From Podaxis mareebaensis (lineage: Eukaryota; Basidiomycota; Agaricomycetes; Agaricales; Agaricaceae): a stretch of DNA of 64,000 nt. The notes under the pieces were generated by a model. That model saw nothing but the letters and a program-made list of their open reading frames with translations, made no database searches and had not been told where the DNA came from. Location: the NCBI GenBank assembly GCA_018524725.1, contig JAEUWP010000459.1, positions 124,001 to 188,000 on the forward strand. The letters run 5' to 3'. Both the position numbers and the translations under genes were made by a program. This document shows positions 45,124 through 56,926 of the stretch, one piece after another. Within the stretch, counting starts at the first letter, position 1. The number at the start of each line of letters is the position of its first letter.

Positions 45124-47105
45124 TCAGTTAACCCAGAATGTCCAAGGCGATGTCTATGTTATGTTTCCGAAGGAAAGTCCTTAACTAGCAAAGTCTATGA
45201 ACTCTGATACGATATCGTCCCATAGCGGTTTGAGCGGTTCATATTTTTCAGAATAAGCGACGCAGCAAAGTTCCGCGGAGGTCTTGCGAAGTATCTCGAT
45301 GCGAACACCGGATACGTCACTTCAGCAAAGCAGACCATTAGGAATATTCAGGGAATAAATGACAAATCGCGAGGCAGTAATGACATTGTCTCGAGTCAAA
45401 TAGCATTCAGTAAAGCAGGACTTGTGTATCTCGGAGTGACCGCCGACGTAGGGGACCCCCACTTTGATGGAGGATCCATGCGACGTGAAAAATTCATCCT
45501 TGGCGATAGGGGGATTTGGGACGATGTCTTTGAGAGGGCAAACACGCCCAGTAACGGTGTTCATGGTGTGATGCTTGTCACCGCTAAGGGTCAGTTGATT
45601 GTTGGAACATAAATAGCATCGTTTATACTGACAATTATGCCTCATAGCTCAACAGACATGTCAAACCAAGGCCAGCGAAATCATCGACCTTTTCCGGGGC
45701 GCTCTTGAAGGCACCCCAGTCGTAATGGAAGGCCGAGTGCGCGAAGGTGAAGCCGAATTCTTCGGCTTTAGGGACGGTGTATCGCAGCCAGCTCTTGAGT
45801 GAGTCGTGGTATGTGCGCCCAGCCTGTGACTCACACACCTTCAGGGGACTCATCCAACCGCATCGCGGTCAACGCATTGTGAAACCGGGTGTTCTCATTA
45901 TGGGTTACGAGGGTGATCCTGTCCCCAATCGCCCCAAGTGGACCAAAGATGGCTCATTCATGGTGTTCCGGAAACTGGAGCAAAACGTTCTTGCCTTTGA
46001 GAAATATGTCGACGACAATTATAGGATTATCCCGTCTAACGAACCCGGAGATGGCTCGTATTTGACTACAAAACAAAGGAAGGACCTATTCGCAGCTAGG
46101 TTGATTGGGAGATTCAAAAGTGTATGCTGTAAACAATGTTCTATCCTTCTTCTCTCACCGTGTCTTGATCCAGGGTGCCCCCCTTGCACTGACCCCTTAT
46201 CGCGACGACCTGCAATTCACTCACCCAGAGAGGATCAATGATTTCGACTTTTCAGGTGACAATGAGGGCCGACCGCCCAATTGCCCTTTCTTCGCGCACA
46301 TCCGTAAAACAGAACCCCGCAATCTGACTCCTCTCGTAACAAAAGAATATCTCGATGCGTCAGTGATCGTACGTTCTGGAATCCCTTATGGTGTCGAGGT
46401 CAGTATTGTATTTGTATTTGACGTTCACTAATAGACCCATGCGTAGTTGACGGCGGATGAGCGACGAAAATGGAAGGATGCACCATGGGACCCGAACTAC
46501 AAGGTCGACCGTGGACTTCACTTTGTCTGTTATCAATCCTCTATCGACAATGGCTTTTACCGCCAAACTGTACATTTTGCCAATAATGACTACTTCCCCA
46601 CTACACATGTCGCCGCTCAGAAACATGGTGGGCAGCCTGCTTTTCCTTACCATAAAGTGCTCTATCCACATCTTTATAGGTCAAGATCCCATAATTGGTG
46701 GTCCCCCTGATTTCGTTGATGGCGCAGCCCCCATCGCTGGTCAAGGTATAGTCAAGGCATTCCTCCGAAATAACAATACTGGGAAAACGTATGAGGTCAC
46801 TGGCTTTGCGAAAGCTGGCCAATATTGTGAGTCGACCTCTCCTACTGTCCAAGGTACCATAGCTAACGTCCATCATAGCTGCGCAAGACATCGTCGATGG
46901 TACGGCACCGATTACCAATACGGGTGAAGTTACAGTCGTTTTGTCCAGTGGGAACAAGGAATATCAAGTGTCAGGCGTTGCTAAAGATCCCAATGTAAGA
47001 GAACGCAAGGAAGATTTCTTCGTGACGTCCCGTGGAGGAGAATACTTCTTTGTTCCGAGTATCGACACTGCATGGGATATAGCCGATGGTGAAACATTGA
47101 ACTAG
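45124..47105 (+). CDS. DyP-type (dye-decolorizing) heme peroxidase, 5' end unresolved
   Basis: The conserved part begins with TQNVQGDVYVMFPK (about 45130), matching the NIQGD block of DyPs. After an interval comes RFERFIFFRISDAAKFRGGL. Then QIAFSKAGLVYLGV, the heme-distal FFGFRDGVSQPALE (the GxxDG motif with catalytic Asp), PGVLIMGYEGDP, CPFFAHIRKTEPRN with the proximal heme-ligand His, VRSGIPYG with the distal Arg, GLHFVCYQSSIDNGFYRQ, and a final TSRGGEYFFVPSI. Introns are short GT-AG throughout from 45590 on. The joint at about 45170-45225 has no in-phase consensus donor, so a frameshift or unusual splice is possible. Two related ~35-residue units are inserted near the C-terminus. DyPs oxidise dyes and lignin-related phenols with H2O2. 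No signal peptide was identified because the start is unclear. Confidence 0.75.
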
Positions 47106-47758
47106 TATATCTTGTGGCATAGCTATTAACACCCTGCACAAAATGAGTATCATTTGTCGTTCCTTTGTATGTTGGAAAGCTCCACACCGTTGAGATTGTG
47201 CGATGCTACCAGTTAAACCCGTGAACTCAATTTCAATAAAGAGTGTGCTCCATGCCATATACAATACTTGTGTTGCTAGTTTTTTTGGGACGATTCCACA
47301 CAGCCTTTTGGAGCATAGAAACAAAGAGCTTACCCTAATTCGAGTGAAGCCACCGTCATTTGATTTAGGAACTTACAAAGACTCAGAGTCTACTGCCAGC
47401 GCGCTTTCCGTTATGAAGGACCCTCCGGTCGGTCGTCTTGAGGCCAATGGCTATGGCATCGGGAGATGAGGACACGCGTCTTCAACCAATTTATCAATTC
47501 TTCTAAATTGCTGCCAGTGCGAGCTGGGAAGACGAGGCACTCGATAGCCTGAGTATGCAACCCGAGGGCTTCTAACGCTTAGTCCTGGTGAAAATGAATC
47601 CCCTTTAAACTTTGCTTCGGCAAGAATAGGCCCAGCCACAGTGTGCTGGATTATCTTAAAGGATCATACCACTGTCACCGACAGGAGCACAACGACTTGG
47701 ACGTACTGTTATACTTGGCCCTTTTCGAAGCAATCCTAAGGGCACTCTAAGTTCATCT
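47106..47758. other. Intergenic region at the host/mobile-element boundary
   Basis: About 650 bp between the DyP stop and the copia LTR. No recognisable gene, only short frames. It marks the change from CpG-containing host sequence to repeat-derived sequence. Confidence 0.4.
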
Positions 47759-47977
47759 TGAAGTATTGAGAGAGATGTGAGAGCAAGTGAAGGATACGAG
47801 GATAAGAGTAGTTAATTGCTCGGCCTCCTACAGAGGCCTTTATATACTGTCGAGTACATATGTTTAGTAATACAATATCTACTTTACTGACTTGCATTGA
47901 GTCGTATACTACATCGCCTCTAGAGGGATGCTTAGTCATCCTCTCTAATCATAGGAGTTGCCTCCGTCATTCCAACA
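47759..47977 (-). repeat. Probable 3' LTR of a Ty1/copia element
   Basis: On the minus strand the polypurine tract GTTGAGGGGGAG (47989-47978) is followed directly by TGTTGGAATG, a usual LTR start. The 3' end is placed at the first plausible ...TTCA (about 47759). A TATATAAAGG TATA-like box lies inside. The end point is a guess because no second LTR copy exists in the window for comparison. Confidence 0.55.
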
Positions 47978-49240
47978 CTCCCCCTCAACTCCGAAGATAT
48001 ATTTATATGATACAGAAACTTTGTATGGTTGACTTCAGACAATTGTTTAGTCAACCCATCTGCTAGATTGTCTTCGAAAGCACAGTGTCAAACTTCAAAC
48101 TCATTTGAGATCACCTTTTCTTGTAAGTAATGATGCTGAACATTGATGTGTTTACTTCGAGCATGTACTGTGACTCCATTTTAGAAGTCAATTGATGACT
48201 TGTTATCAGTGGTGAGTTTGAGTGGCTGTGGAAGCGAGATCCTGATTTTGTTGAGTAAATTCTTCAACCATGTCCCTTCTCTGGCTGCTGAACTAGCAGC
48301 CATATATTCTGCTTCCATACTCAAAAGAGCAACAGTTCTTTGCTTTTGAGAGGTCCAAGTCACCAGTCCACCAGCTATGAAGAGAATATGGCCAGTAATT
48401 GATTTTCAGTCATCAGGGTTGTTACCCCAGTTGGAATCAGCATAAGCAGTGAGAAGGTCATTGATGTGGTCAGATCTTTGATATGTTATGCCATAATCCT
48501 GGGTACTATTTAGGTACCCTATAGACCCTTTGACAGCAGTCCAATGCTCTGGTCCAGGATTAGAGTTGAACTGACTGAGTTGTACAGCAAAGGCATTATC
48601 AGGTCTCATACCTATTGCTACATATGTGAGTGATCCCACAGCAGATAAGTAATGAGGAATATCATGCTTTTCATCAGAGGGAGTTTTATTCAGCTTGACA
48701 TTAAGGTTCATAGGCATATGAACTGGCTTTGATTGGTCCATCCCAAATCTGGACAGGATTTTCAACACATACTGTGTCTGAGTAAGCCTCATAGTCCCAT
48801 TAACCCAGTCCCTCTTGACCTCCAATTCCACTATCCTACTCATTCCTCCAAGATCAGTGATGGTAAAGAATTCTGATAATTCTTTCTTCATTCCTGCAGT
48901 CAAGCCTGGAGGATGGGAAAATAGTGCCATGTTGTCAACATGAACAGCCACTATTGATAGAACTCCATCCCTGATCCAGTGGTAAACACACTGATCTGAA
49001 AATGTGTGTTTATAACCAAGTTTAATAAACACTTTGTTCAGGGTTTGATTCCAGGCATGCCCTGACTGCTTTAACCCATACAGAGTTCACTTGAGTAATA
49101 GAACTCATGATGAACCTGAGTTCTTATAACCAGGGATTTGGTCCATATAAATCTGCTCTTTTAGCTTACCATTTAGATAAGCACTGATGACATCAACAAC
49201 ATGAACATCCCAGTTATCAATCATTGCAAGAGGAGTAGAA
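47978..49240 (-). mobile_element. 5'-truncated Ty1/copia retrotransposon, RT and RNase H only
   Basis: The minus strand reads, in order: NWDVHVVDVISAYLNGKLKE and the tail of the copia reverse transcriptase with TLYGLKQSGHAWN, YKHTFSDQCVY, VAVHVDNMALFSHPPG (position of the usual xVDD catalytic pair), SAVGSLTYVAIGMRPD and YADSNWGNNPDD. RNase H follows: GGLVTWTSQKQRTVALLSME (catalytic Glu), then TTDNKSS and HARSKHINVQHH, then ADGLTKQLSEV. Integrase, protease and gag are missing, and several stops interrupt the frame. It is dead on its own. CpG is not as depleted here as in the neighbouring gypsy element. Confidence 0.85.
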
Positions 49241-50001
49241 CCCTAAGTGTGTGGCAACAAGCCTTGTTACACTCCTCTTGTTTTCTGTTGTCTTCACTAA
49301 ACATCTTACAATGCTGTCTCCCATTTCTTCTTGCACTGTCTTGTCTCTCTCATATTCCCCTATACCTTTCTCCTCTATCTCTTCACTCAGTCATCTTGGC
49401 TCATACTTCAGCCATTGGCCATATCTCTGATCTTCTGAGTTGTACTATACTTAGCATTCAGACTCAGTGTTACCTCTTATAGCAGTAGTCCTCTTTTAGC
49501 AGATCTTGTATCTTATCTTGGGCTCAGTCTAGTATTATTAGAACACTGAAGTAGTTATGCACATTTCAATATGGACATGTAGTATAGCAATTGCCCTAGT
49601 ATTTAGGTAGCTTGTAAAGTAAGTAGAATTTAGCTTTACAATCACTTATACATAGTGTGAGAATAGCAGGCTCTTCTTCTGCTCTATCTTCTTGCCACAT
49701 GAGAGCTCTACCTGCCTTGACAGGATAACTGGCATAACAGCTAAACCTCTGGAGAGGCCTGTAACCTTACAAGTTGTATCCCTCCTAGTGGCAGTCCCTG
49801 TGAGATTTCTAACCAGCCTCTAGTTCACCAGGTGAATGGATGGGTGTTCCACTTAGGAACTTAATAGTGTCAGGTGTGTTTTAGGACAGTATCTCTCTGC
49901 ATTGGTGTGATGTCCATACTGTGCCTAAGTAACAGAATTGTAAAGCTACACTTCCATTCCTTACCTTCTCTTTCATCCTTGTGGCTATGAGTTGACCCAA
50001 G
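49241..50001. other. CpG-poor, non-coding mobile-element debris
   Basis: About 760 bp almost free of CpG, with no coding frame I can name, between the copia fragment and the start of gypsy-like sequence. TGTTACA occurs close to both edges (49265 and 50002), so this could be a solo LTR, but the ends are not properly inverted and I do not call it one. Confidence 0.4.
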
Positions 50002-50756
50002 TGTTACAAATATTGCAGACTCCAAGATCACTGAGGAGACTGAAGACCCTGAGAAGCAGACTTACAAAGAATGGGATTTGATGAAGTGCATGATGGTCAG
50101 CCTCTGGCAGGAAACCACCAAGTTGCAACAAACACTTGACTGGGAAATGTGCAAGAAGGTAGACAAAGTGTGCTGTTACCATGGAGTGTATTTTCCATGT
50201 GATGATGATCTGTGATTGATCGCTAAACTTACTGTTTCCTTTCTTAGACACTTTTCTATATTTGGACTAGGTATAAGTTTCATCACCTCTGTCATATTCA
50301 TGCTTGCATCAAGTATGTTCGCTCATGCAGACTTTCATCTATGACATATGCCTTCCTCTTCTTTACCATATATGTTACTATTGATCTACTTCCTAAAGTA
50401 GTCATAGGACTTAGTATATGTATAACGCCTGGGCATGTAGATTAGCAAGTCTAATCTTAATGTGTGTTACCTCCTCTTGGTACTTGAATAAGTCCTTGAG
50501 CACCAGTAGTGCATAAAGTCTACATCTCTTTGCCCTTGTGGATAGCTTTACTCTCTCCAGGCTTCTCGTCAATGTTTTGTCCTACAGAGTGTGCAATCTA
50601 CATGAGTTCACTGCCTAGAGACAATGTGAACAGCCACCTGAGGTTAAACAGAGCAGCTCCTACTGACCTGTATAGGACTAGGACCTCTGCTCATCTCTCT
50701 TACAAGGATAGGCTCTGACTTAGGCATTGCCCAGCCAAAGAAGAAACCTTGTAACA
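50002..50756 (+). repeat. Gypsy repeat copy A: tail of third ORF plus LTR
   Basis: This segment aligns without indels to 58392-59148 at the other end of the element. The first ~210 bp encode the same C-terminal peptide as the element's third ORF (TYKEWDLMK, DWEMCKKVDK, ending CDDDL). The last 546 bp (about 50211-50756) start TGTGATT and end GTAACA, giving TGT...ACA termini, and are taken as the LTR. A 5' LTR should not be preceded by the end of an ORF of its own family, so this copy is the 3' end of a second, otherwise missing element. Confidence 0.75.
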
Positions 50757-51057
50757 TCAAGATTAGACTTCCCTCATGTACTGATCCCACGTTGTAACTT
50801 TCGCTCTGACTATCATTCTCATTGCTTCATGCTGTGTATATAGTCACCCTGAGGTTCTCATTGCTTTGCACTGTGCCATTGGGACGTCGTTGGTTCTCAT
50901 TGCTTTGCACTGTGCCTAAATGACACCAAAACCCCCCCCCTTCTTGACTGTAATTTGCCCACTTGTTGTTTGGTGGTCTGGCAAGGAAGCCTGTAATACA
51001 CCCACTCAATGTTTGGTGGTCTGTCAGAAGAAGACCCTCTGACTGTAAATTGCATCG

Positions 51058-53083
51058 ATGTTTGTCAAGGTGAAGCATTCTCAATTGACAGAAATCGAAA
51101 AGTGTTCTCGATTGACAGAAATCAAAAAGCATTCTCAATCAGTGGAAATCAACAGAAGTTCTCGATCATCTGAAATCGACAACCCTCAGTCATTTGCCCC
51201 TTCTTCTATCTATTCTACCTTATCATCTTCCTGGAGTTCCTCACAGGACAATATTTCTATATCCTCATTAATTCCTCCCAGCCTCTGCCATCTCAACCTT
51301 ACACTGGAACAAGTGCAAGAATTAATTCAAGCCCTTGTTGAGAGGAACCTTGAATGTCCTTCCACTCCCCCACTCCCCTTGCCATTTCAGGAGAAGCAGC
51401 CACTTTACTGGAATGAGTTAGAGCTCAGGACTCCAACAGCAGTGACAAAACAGCCTGATGTTCAGCATCCCCAGTCTCACCTATCGTTTCCCCAGCTAGA
51501 ACAAGACCTCTGAGAAGAGTCAGATCTCTTAACCTCGACAAAGTCACCCCTTGGGAACTGCAACTTACTGCCAATATTAGAGGAAGAAGAGAAGCAGCTA
51601 GAGAATGAAGACAGCAAATGTCAACCACTGTCACTATCCCTCCCACTGTTGTACAACCACCTCAGCAACTTGCTCAACCTCCAAGCACAGCCTCAATTCC
51701 ACCCCCGTACCAGCAACAGTCATCTCAACACCCTACTCCTGCTCCCCAACAACCAGTTTAACCACCAGTTCCTAGAACGGACTCCATGGCACCCATCAAT
51801 CAGGCCACCACCTTCGCATTTGGAAGCAATATCATACCCCTGAACCAAAGATTCTTCCAACAGCCCCTCTTCACCAACCCAGTGATTCCTAGACATCAGG
51901 CAACTGGAATTGTACAAGGAAATCAGGGAAACCTGCCTCAGACTGGAACAGCTCAGCCAACAAACCTGCCGCAAACAGGAAGCCCTCACCCACCTCCTGG
52001 ACCACCTCTGCCTGGATGACCACCTTCAGGACCAGGACAACCAGGTCCAAACCCACCACCAGGACTGCCAGAAGCACCACCACCATTGCCACCAGGAGCA
52101 CCACCACCAGGACCTCCAGCACTGGGACAACCAGGAGCACCTCCACCAGGTTTCAGTTTTCCCCAACAAGCACAAATGCCTGCCATTCCTTCCACACCAA
52201 AATATGAGGCACCACCCTTGTATGATGGAGACCCATAGAAGTACTTGGCATGGAAGCAGCAATGCACCCTGTACATTATCACCAACCAGCATAAATTCCC
52301 TACCAACCATGATGCCATCATATTCATGCTCTACTACATTGGAGGAGCAGTGGAACCATGGAAAACAGAATACCTCTGCCAACACAACTTCAATGGAGTA
52401 TTACATCTCAGGATGTTCAATGCATTCCAAGACGAGCTTGACAGGGTTTTCCTCCCTTACAACTACACTGAAGATGCTCTCCGATGACTCCACACTCTCA
52501 AGCAAAAGCAAAGACCAGTGGACCAGTACATCTCTGAGTTCAAAGTCCTTGTGACCCAAGCAGGGATGGTCAACCCTCAAGAACTCATCTACCGGTTTAG
52601 AGAAGGACTGGACTTTGAAATTGGCCTCAAAACCATTGCCCTCAGACCCAGACTGGACATTGACATCTGGTTTGAAGCAGCAAGAGCAGTGGAAGAACAA
52701 CACCACATGGAGAACAACTATCGAGCTAGCCATGCCCGAGAATGAACCAATAGAGCTATACCCCAACCAAAGAAGAAGGCATCCTATAATATGAATTGGT
52801 CAAGAAGCCAGATGTATAAAGATCCATATGCCATGGATGTGGATAACCTGGCACTGGCACTCTCTGAAATCATGCTTGAAGAAGACTACTCTCTGGAAGA
52901 AGAATCCAATGTGGAAGTCAATGAGGTTGAAGAAAATCAAGACCTCCTGGAGACATTTCTTCAGAACATCCTTACTCCAAAAATGCACAATGACCTCAAG
53001 CAAGGGAAATGTTTCAATTGTGGACAAACAGGACATTTCACTCGAGAATGTCCAAAGAAACTGAACCCACTGCAATCAACATG
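51058..53083 (+). pseudogene. gag pseudogene of the gypsy element
   Basis: The frame opens at 51058 with four ~9-residue repeats (HSQLTEIEK, CSRLTEIKK, HSQSVEINR, SSRSSEIDN). A Pro/Gln/Gly-rich spacer follows (to about 52200). The capsid-like domain follows (YDGDP ... KYLAWKQQCTLYI, FQDELDRVFLPYNY, LHTLKQKQRPVDQYISEFK, FREGLDFEIGLK). A CCHC zinc knuckle ends it: CFNCGQTGHFTRECPKK at about 53010-53057. Stops include TGA at 52017-52019 (Pro-rich part), TAG at 52236-52238 and TGA at 52485-52487 (before LHTLKQ), plus TGA at 52743-52745. Most stand where an arginine would be expected. Gag would form the particle that packages element RNA. Confidence 0.8.
51064..51181 (+). repeat. Four imperfect ~27 bp tandem repeats at the gag N-terminus
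   Basis: Units share a core of the form GACAGAAATCGAAAAG followed by TTCTCGATT. They translate to repeated S-x-L-T-E-I-E-K-like segments. Later units are more diverged. The length is a multiple of three, so copy number can change without breaking the frame. Confidence 0.75.
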
Positions 53084-53377
53084 AAATCTACCATGAAATG
53101 CCCAAGCAAAGGTTTCCAAGCATAAGCTGCCCATACCCCCTAAATTACCCCACAATAAAGAAAAGCAGCAGAAGTGAAAAGCCATGTTCACCTGGATCAA
53201 CAAGATAATTCAGGAAGCAGATGATGAAGAAGTCACTGAAATCTTCACTGAATTCTCGAACTCCACCAGTGCTCAAGCAAAGGAGATCCAGGATTTTGCC
53301 TCAGATGACTAGCTTCCACATCTAGATCGTCTAAAGGAAAGAAAGATGCACTGAAAGACAATTCTTTTTCTCCCTTT

Positions 53378-56300
53378 TTGTTTTCAAACAGACTGGTTTC
53401 TGACTCTTATCCCCATCCAAAGGACAAAATTATGCCCCTTCCTTCTTCTCAGACTGAAATACCCAAATTGTGTTTAAAGACTCACCAATCCAACACCTTT
53501 TACTGCCCCATCACCATGCATCTCTCTGAAAAATCCATGGAAAACCTTGTGCTGATAGATTCTGGAGCTGGATGAGATTTCATCAACCACTGGCTGGTCG
53601 AGAAATGGAACCTAAAAATGTTGCCATTGAAGAAACCAATCAAAGTCAGGAATGCTGACAGAACCCTAAATAAAGATAAGCAAATCACTCATTTTGTTAC
53701 CCTTGATTTCACTATCTATGGGAAACAAATGAAGATGGATTTGCAGGTGATCAATCTAGGATGACCTAGAATAATCCTAGGAGTCCCTTGGCTCACCAAA
53801 TACAATCCCAACATTGACTGGTTGAAATGAACCCTCTCATGGAGACGTTTAATGGAAAACACCACACTCTCTTCGATAATTGATGACACTCTTTCAGAAA
53901 TCTACATGAATGAGCTTGAAGAAGATTTCTCTGAGGAAAACTTCACTGAAATCAATGCCAAGACCTCCTACTCTCAAATATTAGCCCAAACAGGAGAACA
54001 GAAAAAGGAGACCGATCCTGAAAAGATAGTTCCCCAGGAGTTTCATGAATATCTCAACCTCTTCTCTCAAAAGAAAAGTGAAAGATTTCCTCCTGCTCAA
54101 CAATGGGACCATCAGATCGAAACAAAGGAGACCTTCATACCAAAGGCCTTCCCCTCTTACAAACTCTCCCTCACTGAAGAAAAGGAGCTTGACAAATTCC
54201 TCGAAGAAAATCTTGTGAAAGGATATATCAGACCCTCAAAATCCCCCATGGCCTCACCATTCTTCTTTGTCTCAAAGAAAGATGGAAAACTTAGGCCCTG
54301 TCAAGACTATCATTATCTCAATGGACACATGGTCAAAAATGGCTATCTGATCCCCTTGATCCAATCCATACTTGACAAATTACGAGGTTCAAAATACTTC
54401 ACTGCACTCGATGTCAGACTTGGCTACAATAATGTTCAAATTGTTGAAGAAGATAGATGGAAAGGAGCTTTCCACACCCACTGAGGGTTATTTGAACCCA
54501 CAGTCATGTTTTTTGGGATGTGCAATAGCCCTGCAACATTCCAAAACATGATGGACACCATCCTCACCCCTCTCATCATGCAGAACAAAGTCATTGTCTA
54601 TATGGATGATATCCTTATCCATGCCCCCACCAAAGCTGAACTGTGAAAAACAACAAAAGAAGTGTTCAAGATCTTATGAAAACATGATCTTTACCTCAAA
54701 CCAGAGAAATGTGAATTCAAAAAGATGACCCTCACCTATCTCGGATTCATCATCTCTCCCAATGAAGTCAAAATGGACCCGGCCAAGCTCAAAGGAATAG
54801 CAGATTGGCCTACACCCAAGACAGTCTGAGATGTATGGAAATTCATTGGGTTCTGCAACTTTTATTGCAAGTTCATCAAGCACTATGCCCACCTGTCCTT
54901 ACCCCTTAATGCACTTCTCAAGAAGTCCAACACTCCTTTCAAATGGACAAAAGAAGCTGATGACACATTTAGAAAATTAAAACAATGGTTTCTGGAAGAA
55001 CCCATCTTAATCACTCCAGATCCTTTGAAACCATTTGAGATTCAAACTGACGTGTCCACTTACACCTCTGGAGCGGTTCTCCTCCAGCAGGACTCAAACA
55101 GTGTGTTATACCCATGTTTCTATTATTCCAAACCATTCTCCCAAGCCAAACAGAATTACCACATGTCAGAACAAGAATTCCTAGCCATCATTCGTGTATT
55201 ACAAGAATGGTGTCATTACATCAACAGATCATCTTATGAAATGACAATATGGATGGATCATGATAACATCATTCATTGGGCCAAACCATCAAAACTGTCA
55301 AGACGAACCATTCGATGGTCTGCCATGATCAGTGCCCATAAAATCAAGATTTGCCATATTCCCAGATCTAAGAACTGCACCACTGACACTTTGTCCAGAA
55401 GGCCAGACCATGCCTTGACAAGTAAAGACACAGAGCTTGAAACCACGAAAGCAGCCATTCCATTAGAGAAGTTTCAAACCAGTGATTTCACTAATACTAA
55501 CATGAAATTGGCTAATTCAGGAGAAAACAATGAAATCAACATCATAGACCCTGATGTTGAAAATGAAGCCCAAAAAGGAAAGGACAGAACCATAGAATTG
55601 GATCAAGAAGGTCATATTCAACTTCCCATGGACTCTGCACTTAAGAAGCACTTGTACATGATGCACCAGCTGTGGGACACCCCAGAGTCGCTGAAACCCT
55701 CAGGAAACTTCAAGAATATGTCACCTGGCCTGGCATTCACGCCTATGTCACAAACTATGTGAAAGGATGCCCCACCTGCCAGCAATACAAGATCAACAGA
55801 CACCCCTTGAAGTCTCCCCTGCAACCAATTCCAGGTCCCTGATCATCATGCCCCTTTGCCCAGATGTCCATGGACCTCATCACAGACCTCCCCAAATCCA
55901 ATGGATACAACACAATATTGTCTGTGGTGGACCACGGTCTTACGAAGGGGATAATCATAGTACCCACTTCCAAAACCACCACTGCCAATCAAATTGCAGA
56001 CATCTTGATCAAGCATGTGTTCATTTGCACAGGAATACCCAACAAAATCATTTTGGACAGAGATCCCTGATTTATGGCCAAATCAATACAAGCTATGTTC
56101 AAGAAGCTAAACATCGATCACACCCCCTCTACTGCCTATCATCCTCAATTGGATGGATCAACTGAACAGTTTAATCAAGAAATCGAGATGTATCTATTGG
56201 CCTATTGCACTCAAAACCCCCACACCTGGCCTGAACACCTTCCTTTAGTTGAATTCTCCCATAACTCCAGAACACATGCCAACCACCAACAGACGCTGTT

Positions 56301-56895
56301 TGAACTTATGTATGGCCACCCACTCAAAGCTTTCCCAACCGAGCTAGCACTGACAAACTCCCCATTGGCCAAAGAAAGAATGAACTGGATTATAAATATC
56401 TGAGAAGCTGCAAAAATAGCACATGAGACTTCGCACAAAATTATGACAGAATGGACACAAATGTGCACTTTGCCAAAAATAGAACCTAGCCAGAAAGTTT
56501 GGCTCAATGCTCAAAACTTACCAATTCAAGTTGTGTCAAGGAAAATTGCTGCCTGTTGACTAGGCCTGTTCACTGTTATTAGGAAATGTAGAAATGTATC
56601 CTATGAGCTGTCTCTCCCGAAGAGCTGGAAGATACACAACATCTTCCATGTCCAATACCTCTATCCCATCACCAAAAATGGCATCTATGGCAAACACTTC
56701 TCAAGACCCCCACCTGACCTCATCCAAGGAGAAGAAGAATGGGAAGTTGAAGCCATAGTGGTGCACCATCACACCAGAAGACGAGAATTAGAATTCCTAG
56801 TGCATTGGAAGGGATACCCTGAATCAGAATGAACCTGGCAAAATTCAACAGACCTGCGCAATTCCAAGACCCTCCTTGATGCCTATAAACTGTGA
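53378..56895 (+). pseudogene. pol pseudogene (PR, RT, RNase H, IN, chromodomain) of the gypsy element
   Basis: The protease core is LVLIDSGAG, broken by TGA at 53573. RT spans about 54030-54760, with PSKSPMASPFFFVSKKDGKL, FTALDVRLGYNNVQI, MFFGMCNSPATFQNMMD and the catalytic YMDDILIHAP near 54600. RNase H begins IQTDVSTYTSGAVLLQQDS at about 55040. Integrase has GCPTCQQYK, then QMSMDLITDLP (first Asp), ILDRDP (second Asp) and HPQLDGSTEQFN (Glu). The chromodomain lies at about 56730-56890: EEWEVEAIVVHHHTRRRELE, FLVHWKGYPESE. Frameshifts occur near 55650, within the integrase zinc finger. TGA stops at 54482, 54644, 54677, 54827, 56068 and 56830 all stand next to or in conserved blocks. Chromodomains direct integration to heterochromatin marks. 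Confidence 0.85.
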
Positions 56896-56926
56896 CACAA
56901 CCTTTGCTAAACTGCAAGCTACTTGA

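Noticed and set aside
49201..49482. 93-codon plus-strand ORF with hydrophobic sequence
   Set aside because: It crosses the edge of the copia fragment and CpG-poor debris. Its Leu/Ser-rich content reflects base composition, not a gene.
49265..50008. Solo LTR bounded by TGTTACA
   Set aside because: The termini are direct and not inverted, and no polypurine tract or target duplication was seen.
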